IMG/VR virus record: IMGVR_UViG_3300044858_000391
Coordinates: 1-22,133 of that record
DNA from: a virus
Direction: 5' to 3' (one strand)
DNA length: 22,133 bases
This document shows positions 1-8,284 of this stretch, piece by piece. The notes under the pieces are model-generated. The model had not been told where the DNA came from. It saw nothing but the letters and a program-made list of their open reading frames with translations, and ran no database searches. Made by a program: the position numbers and the translations under genes. Numbering within the stretch: position 1 is the stretch's first letter; every line of letters begins with the position of its first letter.

Positions 1-3000
1 AATTAAGTTAGGTGTTTCTTTAACAGTCTCTTCAGCTATCTGTGCTTTTGTTTTCTTTTTGCCATCTTTTGTGTAATATTTTTCAGCTACTTTATACACA
101 TAATTATTGCTTGGAAATAAGCGTTCTGTACCTTCTTTGTTATTAAGTAGGTCTAATTTAACTGCTTGGTCAAACATCTTCTTGCCGTGAGTAGCAATGA
201 AGTCATTTACAGTATTTTTATTTGCATTCCATGTATTTTTTGTATAAACCATATCTTTAATGGCATCAACAATAGTCTCTTCTTCAGATTTAGCAAAAGC
301 TTCTTTTTTAGCTTGTTGACGCTCTTGGTTTATTTGCGCTTGTGTTTTAGGCTTTTCAGGTTTAGGTTTCTTAGCATTTCTTTGAGCTATTGATAGCATT
401 AACTCTTCAAGTCTTTCAGGTGTCATCTTACCTGTATAAGGTACACCTGCTTCAGACTTGTATCCTGATGAACTATCTAAGCCTTCACCACGCATTTCAA
501 ATGACAACATACCGCCATCTATGTTATAAATATCTTTATATTTTTCAGGGGATATACCTAAACCTGTCATTGATATATCAATGTCACCTGTACCAAAGTT
601 AAAAGTTTTATTGCTGTCTTTAAATAACTGTGTTGGCTCTACGTTAGGTTGGTTTAATTGATTTAAGTCTGCCCATCCACCATATCTATTAGGCTCACCA
701 CTATCAATTAATGCTTTATCTTTAGTAACAGATAGCACTGTGTTTGTTTGTGCTGTTTTACCAAAGCCACTAATTACAGTGTCACCGACCTTAATCCCTT
801 TAGGATTTTCTTGTTCTTCAACTTGGTGGTATCTATTAGGATTGCCGGCAAGTTCTTGTACACTGCTTTTCCACCCTTCACTAGCGTCAGGATGTTTGTC
901 TAATAAGTCTTGGTAGTAACTTGATACTTTCTTTTCAAGTTCAGATGTATCCTTAACTACTTCTGCAGGTTTAGGCGCAACAGGTGTTTGAATTGTTTCA
1001 GCATACTTAATAGCTTCTTCTTGAGTTTTGAAGTTTTGAAAAGTAGGTAATGTTTCACCACTATCTAAGTCTTTTTGAGCTACATTAAACGTGCCATCAT
1101 CTCTAGGATAAACACTAGCTTCCATCTTGGTTTCATTGTTTACTACTGTATGCAATGGCGTAGTAGGTGATACAGGTGCAGTCTCTACTGGTGTAGCAGA
1201 TACAGGCGTAGTAGATACAGGTGGCGGTGTAGTTATACGATTGTTAGCTCCAACTTGTGTGTCACCAAATAATAAAGATGTAACAGTATCTTGATCAGCT
1301 TGTGACATTTTTTTAGGGTCAATAGCTTTAAGTAATGTTTGTTGATAATCATTACCTGCTGTTTCTTTTATTGCTTCAGCATGTGACCATTCATTTAATC
1401 TTTTTATGGTATTAGTTGTCTGTCTATCACCTTCTAATTTTAATGGTGGAACAGTAATAATACGACCATTAACCGTTCTTAATTGTTCACCACTTTTTAC
1501 CATTCCGTCATCTGGTTTATCTACTGGTGTAACAGTTGGTATTCTTCTTGCCCCAGCTGTAATAGTGCCATCTGGGTTCTTAGTTTCATAGTTTTCCCAT
1601 CCTTCAGGTAAAGGCATAGGTTGTTTAGGTTGTTGAGCTACAGGAGCTTGTGGCTGAACTACTGGCGTTTGTGGTTGTACTACAGGCGTAGGTGTAGGTG
1701 AAGTTGGTGTAGGTGTAGGTGCAGTTGCTACTGGTGTAGGCGCTTGTTCTGCTTGCAAGTCTTCTACATCAGCGTCTGTAAGAACAGGTGCGCTTGTAGG
1801 TAATGGTGGAATTCCTGCTGGTGTTACTACAGGAGGTACTGCAGGCGGAACTACAGGTGGTATTCCCCCTGCTGGAGTAACAGCTGGTGGTACTACTGGT
1901 GGTACTGATGGCTTCATTAAATCTCTAGTAGCAGAGTAAGCTGCTGCAGGAACTTCAATAGCGGCACCACCTAACTCACCCAACATCTCTTGACCAACAT
2001 CGGCTAAGTTTACTTTGCCATATGCCATTTCTTGGCCTGCCGCTTCTGATGCTCCACCACCTGCTACATCAACACCAACGCCTTGAGCGCCAGCTTTTAT
2101 TTTTTGTAATGTGGGTGTATCTTTTACAATTTGCGTTGCACGTTCTGCAATTTTAGCAGCATCAGCACCAGCACCTAATTCTTTCTTAGCGGTTTCAATA
2201 GCGGCTCTTCTTGGAGCAGTAGCCAATCTACCACCAAGCATTGTTGTAGCAGAGTCTACGGCAGCGGTAGTAATACCTTTTGTTCTAGCATCACTAATGG
2301 CTTTGTTTACAAACTGCTTATCTAACAATAATGCTTTAACATTAGCTTCTGTAGGAGCTAACTTTCTATTAGATAACTCTTTGCCTACTAATCCGATAAA
2401 TTCAGAGCCAGTCTCCATTGGAACTTGACCTGCAAATGCACCAGCTACACCGCCAACAACAGCACCTGCTGGAACTGTAAATCCTGCTGATGGGCCACCT
2501 AAAGCACCAAGTCCAGCACCAACTCTAGAACCTGTCATCATACCAACAATAGCAGGAGCCATATTAGCGGCAGACTGTGCTGTTATATAAGCGGCACCTT
2601 TAGGATTGGTTAGTATTTGTTTACCAAACTCACCAAACATACCAGCAGTTGCTACTAAAGCATCTGGAGAATACCAATGTTTAGCTTTTTCAAATGCCTC
2701 TGCTTCGTCAGCAAAGGCTAAATTAGCTTGTTGTAGTTCTTTAGGATTAACAGGTTGAGGTGTAGATAACTCTTTAGCTATTGTTTTAGCTTTGTTTACT
2801 GGGTCTGTGCCTGCAAGTAAAGTAGTAGAAACATCACCTGCCGCAACAGCACTTTGACCGCCTCTTTGTATTAAATTAGCAGCGTTTGAAAAGAAACCTT
2901 TTTCTGCTTGACTAGCTTTATATTGATTTTCAAAGTCTTGTAAGAAGTTACTAGGAGCTTGATTTGATGCATATTGAGCTTCAAAGTCAGCTAGAAAATC

Positions 3001-3024
3001 AGTATTAGCTATAGGTTTTGCCAT
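1..3024 (-). CDS. Very large putative internal virion (ejection) protein, 3' end cut by window edge
   Basis: A single reading frame starts at the ATG at 3024 and stays open to base 1, giving at least 1008 codons with no stop, so the C-terminus lies outside the window. The start overlaps the stop of the 1025-aa gene (TAATG) and follows AAGGAG about 10 bases upstream. About residues 145-205 are rich in Gly, Ala and hydrophobic residues (GAGLGALGG, GAVVGGVAGAFAG), like a membrane-active segment. About residues 370-470 form a proline-rich linker with PPVVPPAV and TPTPTP runs and repeated VVQPQ. The rest is mixed polar and soluble-looking. I recognise no enzymatic motif. Position after three other ejection-block genes, size and the membrane-like segment suggest a DNA-ejection protein comparable in role to large T7 core proteins. 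That role is inference; the open frame is certain. Confidence 0.8.
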   Translation of the reverse strand, partial: MAKPIANTDFLADFEAQYASNQAPSNFLQDFENQYKASQAEKGFFSNAANLIQRGGQSAVAAGDVSTTLLAGTDPVNKAKTIAKELSTPQPVNPKELQQANLAFADEAEAFEKAKHWYSPDALVATAGMFGEFGKQILTNPKGAAYITAQSAANMAPAIVGMMTGSRVGAGLGALGGPSAGFTVPAGAVVGGVAGAFAGQVPMETGSEFIGLVGKELSNRKLAPTEANVKALLLDKQFVNKAISDARTKGITTAAVDSATTMLGGRLATAPRRAAIETAKKELGAGADAAKIAERATQIVKDTPTLQKIKAGAQGVGVDVAGGGASEAAGQEMAYGKVNLADVGQEMLGELGGAAIEVPAAAYSATRDLMKPSVPPVVPPAVTPAGGIPPVVPPAVPPVVTPAGIPPLPTSAPVLTDADVEDLQAEQAPTPVATAPTPTPTSPTPTPVVQPQTPVVQPQAPVAQQPKQPMPLPEGWENYETKNPDGTITAGARRIPTVTPVDKPDDGMVKSGEQLRTVNGRIITVPPLKLEGDRQTTNTIKRLNEWSHAEAIKETAGNDYQQTLLKAIDPKKMSQADQDTVTSLLFGDTQVGANNRITTPPPVSTTPVSATPVETAPVSPTTPLHTVVNNETKMEASVYPRDDGTFNVAQKDLDSGETLPTFQNFKTQEEAIKYAETIQTPVAPKPAEVVKDTSELEKKVSSYYQDLLDKHPDASEGWKSSVQELAGNPNRYHQVEEQENPKGIKVGDTVISGFGKTAQTNTVLSVTKDKALIDSGEPNRYGGWADLNQLNQPNVEPTQLFKDSNKTFNFGTGDIDISMTGLGISPEKYKDIYNIDGGMLSFEMRGEGLDSSSGYKSEAGVPYTGKMTPERLEELMLSIAQRNAKKPKPEKPKTQAQINQERQQAKKEAFAKSEEETIVDAIKDMVYTKNTWNANKNTVNDFIATHGKKMFDQAVKLDLLNNKEGTERLFPSNNYVYKVAEKYYTKDGKKKTKAQIAEETVKETPNLI
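1470..1917 (-). repeat. Proline-rich linker region with short tandem Pro repeats
   Basis: Inside the >1008-aa protein, roughly residues 370-470 and the bases just after them encode runs such as PPVVPPAVTPAGG, PTPTPTSPTPTP and a duplicated PVVQPQ. It separates an Ala/Gly-rich N-terminal half from a more polar remainder. Such stretches usually act as extended, flexible spacers between domains. The boundaries given are approximate. Confidence 0.55.
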
Positions 3025-6000
3025 TATTTAACAACTCCTTGTTGACGAGCGTAGGCTGTAAATGCTTTTTGTTTAACTGGGTCATTAGCATATTGTGAAA
3101 ATGCAGCTTTATATTGATCATAAGTCAATTTTTTTGGCGCATTTGGATTAACTGTGCCTTGTGCAACACCAAGTAATGATAACACTTTTGGGTCAAATTG
3201 TTTATTAGTTTGAGCTGTAGCCATGTCATTAATTTCTTGAATAGTGTACGCATCTATCTTGAAGTTATCTTTGATATATTGTTGAATTTCATCTTTATTT
3301 TTAGCGTGTGCTTGATTGTATATAGCAGAGTATTTAGGTAGCAATGCTGCTTCTCTAGCAGATGCTGCGCTTGCGGCTGATGCCTCTCTAGTTGCCGCAA
3401 TTCCTGCAAGCCCAAGTTTCTTAGCTTGCAACTGTGTTAATGATGTCTGCATGTTATTCAACATTCCTGATTTACGAGCAAAGTCTGCTTTTTCAGCTTC
3501 TACTTGTTGTTGCATAGCTAACTTATTGTTTGCATCTTGTGATTCAGCTCGTTTACCTGCTTGAGTGCTGGCATACTCAAGACCTCCACCTAAGTTAGAT
3601 AAACCATATTGTGATGTACCTTTAGCGGTTCCTATACCAGCATCAATTAAAAAATCTGCAAACTGTGAATTCTTTGCTGCCTTTGCCTCGTCTGACAACG
3701 CTTTTTGCATTTCATCTGATTTAGAAAATGCTGGCTTATCCCATAACTGACTACCATATTTAGCAATATCAGCTTGTAAACGAGCTTCATCATCAATTGG
3801 AGCTACTACTTTATCCCCTTTAGCAAATGCAATGATCCCACCACCTGCCATTGTTTCTGGCACCATATCACCTGTTGGAATAGAACTAATACCTTCATTT
3901 TGTGCCATTATCTGTGGTGTTTGTGGGTTAATCTCCATACGTCTATGTAAAGCAAGTAAGTCTTCTACTGCTTTCATTTCCATAGGATTTAGTTGTGGGT
4001 TACTAAGCAACTCTGTTAATTGCTGATCAGTCATGGTAGATATATCTCCACCAACGCTGTAGCCTACTTTACCGCCATCTTTGTAAGAAGATATGATGCC
4101 GCCTTCTTTATTAAAGCCACCCGCTTTTGTATAAGCGCCAAGGCCAGCCATGCCAAGACCACCAAGCTGTGAAACCATGCTAGGAGGAGCTGTGTATTGC
4201 GTTGCCGCTGATTGTGACAATGGCAAGCCTCGTGTCATGTCTGACATAAAGGCAAGTTGTTGGTAAGGATAGTTTTGTTGTTTCAAGAAGTCTTGATAAC
4301 CTTGGTCTAGGTTTTGCTGTGCTTGCGCTTGTTGTACCGCACCTACTTGTTGTTGTGCTGTGTTGATACCTTGTTGTTGACCAAACTGTGTTTGACCCAA
4401 TTGACCAAGTTGACCTGCACCAGCAAGAATTTGTTGTAGGTTTTGTTGGCCAATATTTGCACCAAACTGTTGTTGATTAGCCGCTAATTGTTGAGCATTA
4501 CCAAATGCACCTTGATTAGCAAGTTGTGCTTGAAGGTTTTGACCAGAACCAAGTCCTTGAGTTTGCAATGCTGATTGCAAGTTTTGTGTGCCAGTAGTCA
4601 AGCCTGCTTGTTGATTAGCCAATGCCGCTTGCATTCTAGCTTGTTGATTAGCTAAACCTGTTTGTTGATTAAATTGACCTTGTTGCAATCCATACTGACC
4701 TAAAATGCCTTGATTAGCCAAGTTCGATTGCTGTGCCAGCTGTGCATTTTGAAGCGCAGTATTGTAACCAGTTTGTTGATTGGCTAATCCTGCTTGTAAG
4801 CCTGCAGCTTGGTTTAATTGTTGCGCTTGTAAGTTTTGACCTGAGCCTAATTGTTGAACGCCTAAATTAGCTTGTAAGTTTTGCTGACCAGTTGTTAGTC
4901 CTGCTTGTTGGTTAGCAAGTGCTGCCTGTAAAGCCTGCTGTGCATTCATGCCTGCAGCTTGGTTTTGTGCTGCTTGATTATTAACAGCAGCCTGTTGTTC
5001 ATTACTTAAATTAGCTAATTGTGCTTGCAAGCCTGTTTGAGTGCCAAGTTGTTGTACGCCTAATTGAGAGGCTAAGTTTTGTTGGCCTGTTGTTAGATTT
5101 GCCTGTTGGTTTGCTTGTTGTGCTTGTAAGTTTGCTTGCTGTTGGGCGTTAAACTGTTGTTGTGCATTTTGGAATGCAGTGTTATATCCTTGGCCAATAG
5201 CTGTATTCATTGCTGTATTTTTATTACGAGCATTTTCAGCTTGCATTAAAGCTTGGCGATTGCCACCAAAGGCACCTTGACCAGTAGCTTGTGATTTTTC
5301 TTGTTGACCAGTGATGTCATATTGACGGCCAATTTCAGCTAACTGTGGCTGTAATGATGCACTTAAGTACGGGTTCATAAATTGCTGTGCAGTACCCGGT
5401 CTATTAAAGTCTTGTGTTCTTACTTGGCTTGCTGGACCCATTTGATATGCAGTAAGGCCGGGCATGTAATTAGTTTTTGCCCCTTGCATTTGTGCGGCAC
5501 TATATCCCGTTCCAGATACGTCCTGAGGGCCTTGCATTTGATAGTTTTGCAAACTAGGTGAGGTTACATTTTGCGAATATACGTTTTGTGGACCTTGAAA
5601 TCCTGCTGATTGAGCCAGTGGAGCGTTGCTTAACTGAGCAGAACGAGCTGTAGGAGCGTATACATTTTGCGGACCCTGCATTGAGTATTGGTTTAAACTA
5701 GGCGCATTAGCACTTAAGTAGCTAGTTTGCATTGGGTTATATTGGTTATTAGCCGCTGCCGCCATGACACCAGCCGTTGCATTAGATGCTTGACCAAGCT
5801 GTGGTGCTGTCTGCATATTTCCAACATTGCTAAATGCTTGTTGTTGCATTGGTGAGAATTCAGCAATACGTTGACCGCCATAGGTCTGGTATGGATTTTG
5901 ATTAATATCAGTAAGTGCTTCAGTCTTACCTAGCATCGTCTCTACATAAGGACGGGCGTATTCAGGAATAGAGGTATTAGTAACTGTTTGGCTACTTGGG

Positions 6001-6101
6001 GCTGCAGAACCTCCACTACCTTTTTTATACAGTTTAATTTTTCCTGACGGGTCTTTTATAAATGCCTCTTCAGGTAACATTTCATCATAGTAGTATGCCA
6101 T
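3024..6101 (-). CDS. Putative internal virion / ejection protein with long hendecad-repeat helix (1025 aa)
   Basis: The ATG at 6101 overlaps the upstream stop (TAATG) and has GGAG 8 bases upstream. Residues 44-92 contain a segment I recognise from other aquatic phage virion proteins (PEYARPYVETMLG, NPYQTYGGQRIAEFSPMQQQAF). Residues 130-240 carry loose repeats of the type MQGPQNVYAP. Residues 296-581 are Gln/Asn/Ala-rich in strict 11-residue units. Residues 601-655 form another family-typical segment (GYQDFLKQQNYPYQQLAFMS, then RGLP and QLGGLGMAGLGAY). Residues 659-685 and 749-764 hold short GG motifs (KEGG, KDGG, MAGGGIIAFAKGD). Residues 845-925 look like a charged coiled coil. There is no signal peptide or enzyme motif. 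Between a GNAT-like gene and a giant protein, it probably belongs to the DNA-ejection apparatus; a tape-measure or scaffold-like role is possible. Gene call very sure, function inferred. Confidence 0.9.
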   Translation of the reverse strand: MAYYYDEMLPEEAFIKDPSGKIKLYKKGSGGSAAPSSQTVTNTSIPEYARPYVETMLGKTEALTDINQNPYQTYGGQRIAEFSPMQQQAFSNVGNMQTAPQLGQASNATAGVMAAAANNQYNPMQTSYLSANAPSLNQYSMQGPQNVYAPTARSAQLSNAPLAQSAGFQGPQNVYSQNVTSPSLQNYQMQGPQDVSGTGYSAAQMQGAKTNYMPGLTAYQMGPASQVRTQDFNRPGTAQQFMNPYLSASLQPQLAEIGRQYDITGQQEKSQATGQGAFGGNRQALMQAENARNKNTAMNTAIGQGYNTAFQNAQQQFNAQQQANLQAQQANQQANLTTGQQNLASQLGVQQLGTQTGLQAQLANLSNEQQAAVNNQAAQNQAAGMNAQQALQAALANQQAGLTTGQQNLQANLGVQQLGSGQNLQAQQLNQAAGLQAGLANQQTGYNTALQNAQLAQQSNLANQGILGQYGLQQGQFNQQTGLANQQARMQAALANQQAGLTTGTQNLQSALQTQGLGSGQNLQAQLANQGAFGNAQQLAANQQQFGANIGQQNLQQILAGAGQLGQLGQTQFGQQQGINTAQQQVGAVQQAQAQQNLDQGYQDFLKQQNYPYQQLAFMSDMTRGLPLSQSAATQYTAPPSMVSQLGGLGMAGLGAYTKAGGFNKEGGIISSYKDGGKVGYSVGGDISTMTDQQLTELLSNPQLNPMEMKAVEDLLALHRRMEINPQTPQIMAQNEGISSIPTGDMVPETMAGGGIIAFAKGDKVVAPIDDEARLQADIAKYGSQLWDKPAFSKSDEMQKALSDEAKAAKNSQFADFLIDAGIGTAKGTSQYGLSNLGGGLEYASTQAGKRAESQDANNKLAMQQQVEAEKADFARKSGMLNNMQTSLTQLQAKKLGLAGIAATREASAASAASAREAALLPKYSAIYNQAHAKNKDEIQQYIKDNFKIDAYTIQEINDMATAQTNKQFDPKVLSLLGVAQGTVNPNAPKKLTYDQYKAAFSQYANDPVKQKAFTAYARQQGVVK
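4359..5216 (-). repeat. Hendecad (11-residue) repeat array, about 26 units, 33-bp DNA period
   Basis: Residues 296-581 of the 1025-aa protein can be cut into consecutive 11-mers without a single insertion or deletion. Examples are LANQQAGLTTG (395-405 and 494-504), LANQQTGYNTA (439-449), LANQQARMQAA (483-493) and LANQGILGQYG (461-471). A higher-order 33-residue block begins at 332, 398 and 497 (QQAxLTTGxQNLQ... GLQAQ/NLQAQ), so copies are 66 and 99 residues apart. An 11-residue period equals about three alpha-helical turns and is typical of right-handed or straight helical bundles. It is Gln/Asn/Ala-rich with very few charges. Confidence 0.85.
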
Positions 6102-6520
6102 TATTCTTTCTCCACAGGCAGTTCATAAAACATGAACCGCTTTTTAAATCCATCTTGTTTAAATATTCTTTCCCATCCAGCCCTACCATAACTTTCTATG
6201 ATCTTGCACCCATTGTCTTTAGCATATCTTTGCAAAATATCTAACATTGGTGTTTTCCATCTTTTTAATTCTATACCACCAGTAAATACCATATCTAATG
6301 CAGTCATATTTGGATAATATGTAAAGGCAGTTACAACAGCACCTAATACTTTTTTATCCTCAAATGCTATCCATAAACTTTGAGGTTTAGTGATTAGCCC
6401 TTCTTTAATGTTTTTTACAGTATATCTACCATATGAATAATCAGCCGCACCTTGTAAATAGCTTTCAATTGAAGGCCATACTTGCTCTATATACTCAACA
6501 GGTACTAATGAAACTTCCAT
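6101..6520 (-). CDS. GNAT-fold phage protein (acetyltransferase-like), 139 aa
   Basis: The ATG at 6520 overlaps the stop of the 569-aa gene (TAATG). The pattern matches a family seen in virion gene blocks of many phages: LWIAFEDKKVLGAVVTAFTY at about 49-68, then YPNMTALDMVFTGGIELKRW, a helix (MLDILQRYAKDNGC) and IIESYGRAGWERIFKQDGF at about 107-125. This beta-strand/helix order fits the GNAT fold. The usual acetyl-CoA-binding Q/RxxGxG/A motif is not visible after the GG-xLKRW strand, so it may not be an active acetyltransferase. T7 gp13, also in a virion gene block, is a GNAT-like protein, so a virion-assembly role is plausible. Fold assignment is moderate; an enzymatic function is not supported. 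Confidence 0.75.
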   Translation of the reverse strand: MEVSLVPVEYIEQVWPSIESYLQGAADYSYGRYTVKNIKEGLITKPQSLWIAFEDKKVLGAVVTAFTYYPNMTALDMVFTGGIELKRWKTPMLDILQRYAKDNGCKIIESYGRAGWERIFKQDGFKKRFMFYELPVEKE

Positions 6521-8229
6521 TATGCAGGAAGATATTTCTCTGCTTTAGAATCAACAGCTACTTTACCTTTGCCTACTGTTTTTTTACGACCAGCTTGTAT
6601 TTTATCCATCATGGCATAAAGGCGTTTAGCACCGGCATCAGTAGAGCCATTACCTAACTCTGAAACAATACGGGCAGGAATAACAAACTCACCATCTGCA
6701 AGTCTTGCTGGTTGTTTATCACCAATAGAAGCAGGGATAGAATCAGATACACCATCGCCCGGACCTTTAAGCAATCTACCGCCATCTGAGTAATCACCTA
6801 AATCAGTCATGCCACCATTAGCCATCTGTTTATATTGTTGTGTAACTGGGTCATAGGTAAAGTTTTGAGCAGTAGATTGTTGTTCTTTAACTTTTCTAAG
6901 CATGTTACCCATAATTCCACCAAAGCCATTCATTCCTACATTGCCCATATTTTGGTTATTATTTTGCATACCTCTATTAGCGCCAATATTAAACATTGCA
7001 CTTGGATTGTTATAAAAAAGTTGGCCCAAAGTTTGTCTATCTGTTGCTACAGGTTCAATTGGTTTAACTTGTGCATACTGTTGTGTAGCAGGGTCATATG
7101 TATATTTGTTATTAGTTTCTGGTTCAGCTGTGCTACTAGCTCTTCCACCTAATGCATATCCAATAGGCTCACCAGTATAAGGATTAGTATTTTGCTCATA
7201 GCCTGAATCCAATACTTCATTACCTATAGGAGTGCTAGTGGATAAAGCATAATCATTTGCGTATTGTTGGCTTTGTGGATACATGTTTCCAAGTCCACCT
7301 GCCGCCATTAAACCGCCATCTGCTGCTTTATAAGCAGGAAGTGCTGTAAAGCCTTGGTTGAAATAACGCTGTTCACTTTTATTTAATATAGGATTACCTG
7401 CTGCATCATACATAGGACCAGTAGGATAAGGTGATGGTGAAGCTGTAGATGAAGCATAGGTATAAGGGCGAACTGAACCCTTGTCTACTTCTACTTGTTT
7501 TTGTTTAGGTGTCATTGCATCACCAAGTATTCCAAGTCCTGCAGTTCCTGCTAAACCATAACCAAGTTTTTCTTTACCAGATAATCCACCCCACCAATTT
7601 GAAACACCTGTTAATGGATTAGATACTGTTTGCGCTACTGGTGCAGTTGCAGCATTTAAAATGCTTGGATTAGTCATCATAGATGTGCCAACTTGATTTA
7701 ACCCAGTATTTACTGCTGTATTTCCTGCTTGTAATGCTGCGGCTTTTGTTGCGGCTTCTGCACCTGATGCTGTTGCCATATTAGCTGTTTGCGCTGCGGC
7801 TGTAGATGGAGCGGTTAATCCACCCATAATGCCACCCATAACACCAGCACCAAGACCTTGTTTAAGACTACCAGTAGCTAATGCTGTAGCTCCACCTGTT
7901 AGAAGGCCCATACCAATACCTGAAGCTAATGCACCTGTTGCACCAAATGCTTCACCAATTCCTGCGGCTAATGGACCAACGCCCGGAACAAAACTTAATG
8001 CTATAGGAGCGGCAACTTTTAATATATCACCAAGCCATCCTGCTTCAGGAAGTCCTGTTTGTGGGTTAATAGTAAGACTGCCACCATGTTGTTGAGCTAG
8101 TTGTTGAAGGGCATCAATCTCACTAGGCATCATGTGAATTAATTGCGAGTCTTCACCACGACCTTTTGAACTAAGGTACTGTGCCGCATCTGCTAGGCCA
8201 CCTTGACCGTATGTAAGTGTATAACTCAT
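6520..8229 (-). CDS. Putative internal virion protein with conserved ADGEFVIPA C-terminal domain (569 aa)
   Basis: The ATG at 8229 follows GAGG by 5 bases and a candidate promoter in the 55-bp gap upstream. Residues 24-64 contain a family-like segment (RGEDSQLIHMMPSEIDALQQ, then INPQTGLPEAGWL). Residues 68-140 are a Gly/Ala-rich hydrophobic stretch with GG and GxxxG spacing, possibly membrane-active. Residues 300-365 and 468-486 contain short GG motifs (ADGGLMAAGG, YALGGR, MANGGM, SDGGRL). A 12-residue element is duplicated: YTYDPATQQYAQ at 376 and FTYDPVTQQYKQ at 457. Residues 487-548 are a recognisable phage domain (GDGVSDSIPA, ARLADGEFVIPARIVSELGN, then AGAKRLYAMMDKI). It is the first gene of the putative ejection block. 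The molecular role is unknown; virion association is inferred from motif and context. Confidence 0.88.
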   Translation of the reverse strand: MSYTLTYGQGGLADAAQYLSSKGRGEDSQLIHMMPSEIDALQQLAQQHGGSLTINPQTGLPEAGWLGDILKVAAPIALSFVPGVGPLAAGIGEAFGATGALASGIGMGLLTGGATALATGSLKQGLGAGVMGGIMGGLTAPSTAAAQTANMATASGAEAATKAAALQAGNTAVNTGLNQVGTSMMTNPSILNAATAPVAQTVSNPLTGVSNWWGGLSGKEKLGYGLAGTAGLGILGDAMTPKQKQVEVDKGSVRPYTYASSTASPSPYPTGPMYDAAGNPILNKSEQRYFNQGFTALPAYKAADGGLMAAGGLGNMYPQSQQYANDYALSTSTPIGNEVLDSGYEQNTNPYTGEPIGYALGGRASSTAEPETNNKYTYDPATQQYAQVKPIEPVATDRQTLGQLFYNNPSAMFNIGANRGMQNNNQNMGNVGMNGFGGIMGNMLRKVKEQQSTAQNFTYDPVTQQYKQMANGGMTDLGDYSDGGRLLKGPGDGVSDSIPASIGDKQPARLADGEFVIPARIVSELGNGSTDAGAKRLYAMMDKIQAGRKKTVGKGKVAVDSKAEKYLPA

Positions 8230-8284
8230 ATTAACCTCACTAATTTACTGAATATTACCATGTTAAACCTTGACTTTCAAACAA
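8230..8284 (-). promoter_or_regulatory. Candidate sigma70-like promoter before the ejection block
   Basis: Read on the minus strand, the gap holds TTGAAA at 8280-8275, a 17-base spacer, and TAATAT at 8257-8252. The bases TGG just before it give an extended -10 (TGnTA). Predicted transcription would start near 8245, leaving a short leader with GAGG 5 bases before the ATG at 8229. It is the largest intergenic gap of the window. The -10 matches consensus at only four of six positions, so it is a candidate. I see no terminator hairpin here. Confidence 0.4.

Noticed and set aside
166-2428. Several plus-strand frames of 60-105 codons
   Set aside because: They lie opposite the continuous minus-strand giant gene, show no recognisable domain, and low-complexity composition explains them.
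4359-5216. Regular 33-bp repeat that could suggest a CRISPR-like or minisatellite array
   Set aside because: The repeat is fully in frame with variable codons and no constant repeat/spacer pattern; it is a coding hendecad array.
8270-8280. TTGA-AAG-TCAA inverted repeat as a terminator
   Set aside because: The stem is only 4 bp with a 3-base loop and no following T-run; it overlaps the promoter candidate.
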